Positions 59,385 through 64,000 of a DNA stretch of 64,000 nt are shown here, one piece after another. Made by a program: the position numbers and the translations under genes. This DNA is from Serripes groenlandicus (Eukaryota > Mollusca > Bivalvia > Cardiida > Cardiidae): assembly GCA_031761405.1 (NCBI GenBank), contig JASEVX010000006.1:27919533-27983532 (forward strand). The letters are read 5' to 3'. The first letter of the stretch is position 1; each line of letters opens with the position of its first letter. The notes beneath the pieces are model-generated. The model searched no databases. It was not told the DNA's origin and saw only the letters and a program-made list of their open reading frames with translations.

Positions 59385-60560
59385 TCAGAGAGCCAACTTC
59401 TTGTTTCAGATTCTAAGACAGAGTGGAAGTATCTCGGGATCTGTTATTGTTACTGCTCATAACTAGTACCAGCGTCTAAATCTAAGGCACGGTCAAGACA
59501 ATTGCAAACAAAACATTGCAGGTACAATATGTACATGACGAGTTGTTTCAATTAATTGAGTTTGGACATGAATATTAAAGTTGAACATTAAGATCATTAT
59601 GTAAATACGATAACAATCTAGGACATTTGTCAGATAAGATAAAACTGTGTGTGTGTATACGCACCTTTTCATCTGAAAATACGTCACATAATTGGATGAA
59701 TTTACTTTTCTTATACGCATAATGTTATAACCTTTCTCGCCATTCCAAAACCGAAACATCTACATAGGTATGACTAGATAAGGGGAGAAAACTGCTCTTT
59801 TCCCCACAATATCTCTCCAAACCCGATGTTTTTGGTACTCGAAATAATCGTCTTACTTAGAAAATAAGGATGTTTAGAACATGTAAAATGTCGCTTCTGT
59901 AGAGCTCTGTTCGAGGGCGAACAATATTTTGATGAAAATTGATAAGCTTATTTTATAATAACTCGTATTCAATACGTTAATTCTTCTCGGGTAGGTAAAA
60001 AAATATGTACCTTGGACATTGCCACTTGATGACTTGGTCTATTAAATCATTAATGCATTTCTGTCTGCTTGGTGACTGACAAAAGGGATAGGACTCGGCC
60101 AGTTAACGTGTTTGCTTGTCTAATAAGTCAAAAACGGTTGGCCATTTCAAAATAAACAAACAAACACACACTTAATATATACATGTATTACATTTCCTAT
60201 GTCATTTAAGAGAAGAAAATAAATACTCCATAATAATGAATAAAAACAGATGACCAATACTTTCTGATCTTGTTGTCATTGAACAATGCCATCAATACAA
60301 TAAGAAAATACTTGCGATTCCTTTAGATATTGATCTGTATCTGTTTTTGTAACAGCCAAGCCTATATCGATCGACTTGATTCTAAAATCAAAGCGCTGAA
60401 GGCACTGAATTTGTTTGGGTACATAAAACTGTTCAAACATTTGCCTTTGCATAGATATGTGATTTATAAACTATACATTGTTTATAATATAACAACTTCG
60501 GGTAAAAGAATAAATGACGCATCCGTTAAAATTACATGCCATTTTAGTTGTCTATAAAAA
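59385..60560. repeat. Unit fragment D: segment X, copy 3
   Basis: It matches 930-1870 ('CTAGGACATTTGTCAGAT' region, 'GATCTTGTTGTCATTGA', and a 'TCGATCGACT' end). Neither microsatellite nor HSPA12 exon adjoins it, and unrelated repeats follow. Confidence 0.65.
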
Positions 60561-60742
60561 TAAATCATGAGACATACATGTGAATAATATATTTAATTAC
60601 CAAGTTTCAAAAGACATGTAAAACAAATGGATAACCATTATGGCCCCGACTCAGTCATCTAAGTATTTACTAATTTTTGTTACAAAAAATATCACAATTG
60701 ACCAAGGGTTTTCTAAAATCTTACTCAAAAGCTTCCAGCTTA

Positions 60743-61380
60743 ACAAGAGGGCCATGATGGCCCTATATCGCTCACATGAATTAAGCAATGTAAAACACAT
60801 CAAGACAATTATTCTCACAAAGATTCCATATGCAACCTCCAGCGTGCCCTGTGGGGGCCATGTCAACATTGCTTGAAGAAATCTGATAGAGGGTCTCCGA
60901 AGAAACATTTCTACACAATTATTTGAAAATCGGCCTAACACTTTCGGAGGAAAATATTTTTTTAAGTTCTCACTAAAGCCATATAAGGCCAAAAGGTCCC
61001 GCCCTCTGTCGTCCATTTTTTTCGACCAATCAACATGGATTGAAGAAATCTGATAGAGGTTCACCCAAGGTACATTTCTACAAATTATTTGAAAATCGAC
61101 CATACACTTTCAGAGGAAGAGATTTTATAAATTTTCACTATAGCCATATAAGGCAAAATAGCGCCGCCCCCTGGCGGCCATGTTTTCCGACCAATCAACA
61201 GCTTGAAGGAATCTGATAGACGGTTATCAAAGGAACACCTCTTTAAGTTAATTTCTACATGAATCACAAACATTTGAAGGAATTCTGGTGAGGTCAATGA
61301 GAGGATGCTTTCTGTGAAGTTTCATCCTAATTGACCCACTCGTTACTGAGGAGAAGATGTTCACGGACGACAGACGCCGG
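60743..61380 (+). mobile_element. 'AGGGCCATGATGGCCCT' palindromic bivalve repeat
   Basis: It starts 'CAAGAGGGCCATGATGGCCC', contains two to three units of about 165 bp ('GAAGAAATCTGATAGAGG', 'ATTATTTGAAAATCG') and ends 'CACGGACGACAGACGCCGG'. The 150-codon minus frame over 60651-61103 is repeat read-through. Confidence 0.75.
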
Positions 61381-61515
61381 ACAAAAGGAGATTTTTCGAC
61401 CCCTGATTGCTAAGACTGTTCGACCCTTGGTTCAATTATCAGCGTATATAGGTGTTAATTGATGATTTAGCATACACCTGTCTTTAACTTAGCTTGGTAA
61501 AATGATCAGTCATGC

Positions 61516-62182
61516 TTAACTGCTAATCGGCAATTGATTGCTTGTTGGTTAATCTGATACATTATTAATTAATTTGATTGATGTCTTGTTTTGTACAGTG
61601 GACCGTCATTTAGATATGCAATATAATTTAAGATTGTATTTCAGACATGAATACAATGAAAACTGCTGAAGTTGCGATTTGAAATTTATTGTTTAGTTAT
61701 AATTATAAAAGCCGACATTTCTTTCAAAATATTTAATAAATCTAATGAATATATATATTATTAAGTAAAGGCCCCAGGCCTCTACATTAACTTCTGAACC
61801 TACTTGCCCAGTAGGACGAGTACTTTGAACCAGTACTCAGGCTCAAATACAACTTGTCCGAATAGTTTATGATAACTATGTTCAAATAAGAAATAATAAC
61901 TCAAATAACACAAAACTAAACTTTATTTGTGTTGAGAAAAGTCACAGAGCTGTTCACAGAGCAGACTGACATGAATTGTCAGTTTTGCCATTGTAATAGC
62001 AGATGACAATTTTCGATTTTTATTTCAGACACATGTGATATATTAATTGCATGACTGTTGACTGTTTTAACACGAAAAGTTGTACAGCGAGTGACAAAAG
62101 ACGAAGTTTTATCGTCTCCAAAACTTCTACATGGCGTGTAGCGATTCGTCAAAGCGTAGCCACGAATGTTCTTTCTGCCATG
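61516..62182 (+). repeat. Direct repeat 1 of the 2.54 kb element
   Basis: Starts 'TTAACTGCTAATCGGCAATT' and ends 'TTCTTTCTGCCATG'. It differs from its partner at about a dozen positions by eye. Non-coding. Confidence 0.88.
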
Positions 62183-62183
62183 C

Positions 62184-62385
62184 TATGAACCGTATCCGTC
62201 ACCGTATAAATAACTTTGTTACTCACAAAGCTCAGTTAAGTGGTGGTTTTTATCTCAAGCATATTGATTTGCAGCGGGTTGATAGTACATTGTATTTAAG
62301 TGATGGGGTGCATCTTTCACCAATTGGTAATGAGATTTTCTTGAACCAAATCGCTGCTGACTTGGGCAGGATTGTATCTGCATAG
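62184..62385 (+). pseudogene. SGNH-hydrolase-like C-terminal fragment
   Basis: This is the second copy of the C-terminal part of the SGNH-like frame, with 'NRIRHRINNFV' and the intact block 'SDGVHLSPIGNEIF', ending at the same TAG. It is joined at its 5' side to direct repeat 1, so the start and the GGND block are missing. Confidence 0.6.
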
Positions 62386-62788
62386 GTTATACGATTTGGC
62401 TGCGGTTTCGCTGAGGCCGGCTGTTGGCGGTGTACTCCCCGTCTTGGTCTTTGAACCTGCCGGGCAGTCCATTTGGCATTCAGCGATAAATATGTGATGA
62501 GTTGTACTTCTGCTAACCCAGGATCGGTCTCTTACACATGTGTACTGATTTCATAAAGCCTTTAACATTTTAAAAAGTTATAGTGACTGCGTAAATTTAA
62601 AATTTGTAACTGTGAAAGATTGGAATATTTGATTGACCATTGATATTTAAGCCAATATTGTGGCTTTTTTTAACTATATGTACCTCAATTGGAGGTCATG
62701 TGTTTTGTTGCACCTCAATTATTGGAGGTTTTGTGGTCGGCCAAATGCAATTGAAATGCGACCTATATTGAATATGTATTATTTATAT

Positions 62789-63454
62789 TTAACTGTTAAT
62801 CGGCAATTGATTGCTTGTTGGTTAATCTGATACATTATTAATTAATTTGCTTGATGTCTTGTTTTGTACAGTGGACCGTCATTTAGATATGCAATATAAT
62901 TTAAGATTGTATTTCAGACATGAATACAATGAAAACTGCTGAAGTTGCGATTTGAAATTTATTGTTTAGTTATAATTATAAAAGCCGACATTTCTTTCAA
63001 AATATTTAATAAATCTAATGAATATATATATTATTAAGTAAAGGCCCCAGGCCTCTACATTAACTTCTGAACCTACTTGCCAAGTAGGACGAGTATTTGA
63101 ACCAGTACTCGGGCTCAAATACAACTTGTCCGAATATTTTATGATAACTATCTAAAAATAAGAAATAATAACTCAAATAACACAAAACTAAACTTTATTT
63201 GTGTTGAGAAAAGTCACAGAGCTGTTCACAGAGCAGACTGACATGAATTGTCAGTTTTGCCATTGTAATAGCAGATGACAATTTTCGGTTTTTATTTCAG
63301 ACACATGTGATATATTAATTGCATGACTGTTGACTGTTTTAACACGAACAGTTGTACAGCGAGTGACAAAAGACGAAGTTTTATCGTCTCCAAACCTTCT
63401 ACATGGCGTGTAGCGATTCGTCAAAGCGTAGCCACGAATGTTCTTTCTGCCATG
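62789..63454 (+). repeat. Direct repeat 2 of the 2.54 kb element
   Basis: Partner of 61516-62182, beginning 'TTAACTGTTAATCGGCAATT'. The sequence after its end (63455-63896) has no counterpart inside the element and no recognised gene. Confidence 0.88.
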
Positions 63455-64000
63455 TTTTGATTTAATATTGACACAATAACCTGGTACTACTTATACGGAG
63501 AAGAGAAACGAGTGCGATAAGCTAGATAGCGCTATATAATATACTTGTCGTTCTTATCGATACCTGTACAAGGTTATCGAGGTTTACGTACACGAGCAGT
63601 TTTGTAAAGACGACAAGCCCTGGACCTTCAAAACTAGTGTATCATAAATATGCGTTGTTTTAATAGGGTGAAATATTTAAAGCTACCTTCATTGACGTAT
63701 CGAAGATTCAATATAAATATTTTTATCGAACAATAAAGCGAATTTACAAGATATGAAAACGTAATTATCAAAAATAGTGTACTGATAATCAATATATTTT
63801 TCTGTAAAACAGTATAGTGAATATACAACAAAGTACATTGTTATAGTATAAACTGACAATTGAACAAGGTGTCGGAAACTAGAAATCGAAACAGAGGGGT
63901 CGAAAAGTCTTAGAAATCAGGGGTCGAAAAATCGAAGATTCAATGAAAGAGGATCACCAATTAACATTCCTGTGATGTTTGGTTGATATATGTTCAATGG

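Larger units (their letters stand above)
61390..63933. mobile_element. 2.54 kb element with 37 bp inverted ends and internal direct repeats
   Basis: Ends 61390-61426 and 63897-63933 are inverted copies with two mismatches (left 'GATTTTTCGACCCCTGATT'). After a gap of about 25 nt a second inverted match follows ('TTCAATTATCAG' against 'TTCAATTGTCAG'). Inside are two direct repeats of about 666 bp (61516-62182, 62789-63454) around a 606 bp piece of the SGNH retroelement. Neither classical LTR retroelements nor simple DNA transposons combine these parts. An internally deleted tyrosine-recombinase retroelement is one reading; a transposon carrying a retroelement piece is another. No target duplication was recognised. 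Confidence 0.6.

Noticed and set aside
60651..61103. 150-codon minus-strand frame
   Set aside because: It runs through the repeat units of the 'AGGGCCATGATGGCCCT' element.
1..64000. CRISPR array, operon or prokaryotic signals
   Set aside because: The tandem repeats seen are long, diverged eukaryotic satellite-like units; introns and SINEs show this is eukaryotic nuclear DNA.

Overview
The window looks like nuclear DNA of a bivalve mollusc. It is A+T-rich, genes are sparse and intron-split, and most of the sequence is repeats of types I associate with bivalve genomes: tRNA-derived SINEs whose tail reads like 'CGGCGTTAAAC', repeats starting 'TTTTTAGCTCGACTATTCG' or 'CAAGAGGGCCATGATGGCC', and mollusc minisatellites. 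The species assignment is inference; no bacterial, organellar or viral gene organisation was seen. The only substantial protein genes are three paralogues of the HSPA12 branch of the HSP70 family, all on the minus strand, each with the same four-exon structure and the same intron phases (0, 0, 1). Gene A (2165-11082) and gene C (50016-53425) are open and predict 582 and 593 residues. Gene B (35282-40927) keeps all its splice sites but has three frame-disrupting indels and is called a pseudogene. The genes sit inside larger duplicated units. On the + strand a unit reads: CTT-rich microsatellite, a pre-gene block of about 1-2 kb, exons 4 to 1, then a flank (upstream of the ATG) ending in a 'CAGTACTTGAGTCTCGT' block. 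Gene A occupies a unit cut by the left window edge. A second unit starts at about 19640 with microsatellite and pre-gene block but has no gene. Unit B runs from about 33180 to 45300, unit C from about 48211 to 59215, and a further gene-less fragment lies at 59385-60560. Intron 3 differs most between copies (6340, 2907 and 809 bp) because different elements landed in it. Region by region: 1-1900 holds a segment repeated at 21600-22870 and in part at 59385-60560. 2165-11082 is gene A, with a Helitron-like element in intron 3. 11100-19600 is its upstream flank, interrupted by a mollusc minisatellite that itself contains a 2.68 kb inverted-repeat transposon, and by a SINE with clear target duplications. 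19640-22870 is the gene-less unit, with a second Helitron-like insertion. 22870-33180 is mixed repeats. 33180-45300 is the gene B unit. 45300-48210 holds a decayed LINE RNase H domain and an unrecognised ORF pair. 48211-59215 is the gene C unit, with a 326 bp CTT array, a 524 bp inverted-repeat element 30 bp from the start codon, and a decayed gag plus SGNH-hydrolase retroelement. 59385-64000 holds the last unit fragment and an unusual 2.54 kb element with 37 bp inverted ends and about 666 bp internal direct repeats. HSPA12 proteins are divergent HSP70-type ATPases. Lineage-specific expansion of this family is known in bivalves and is usually linked to stress and immune responses; nothing in the window shows function directly. 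The most informative aspect is that the paralogous units act as dated empty sites for one another, so the order of many mobile-element insertions can be read off.
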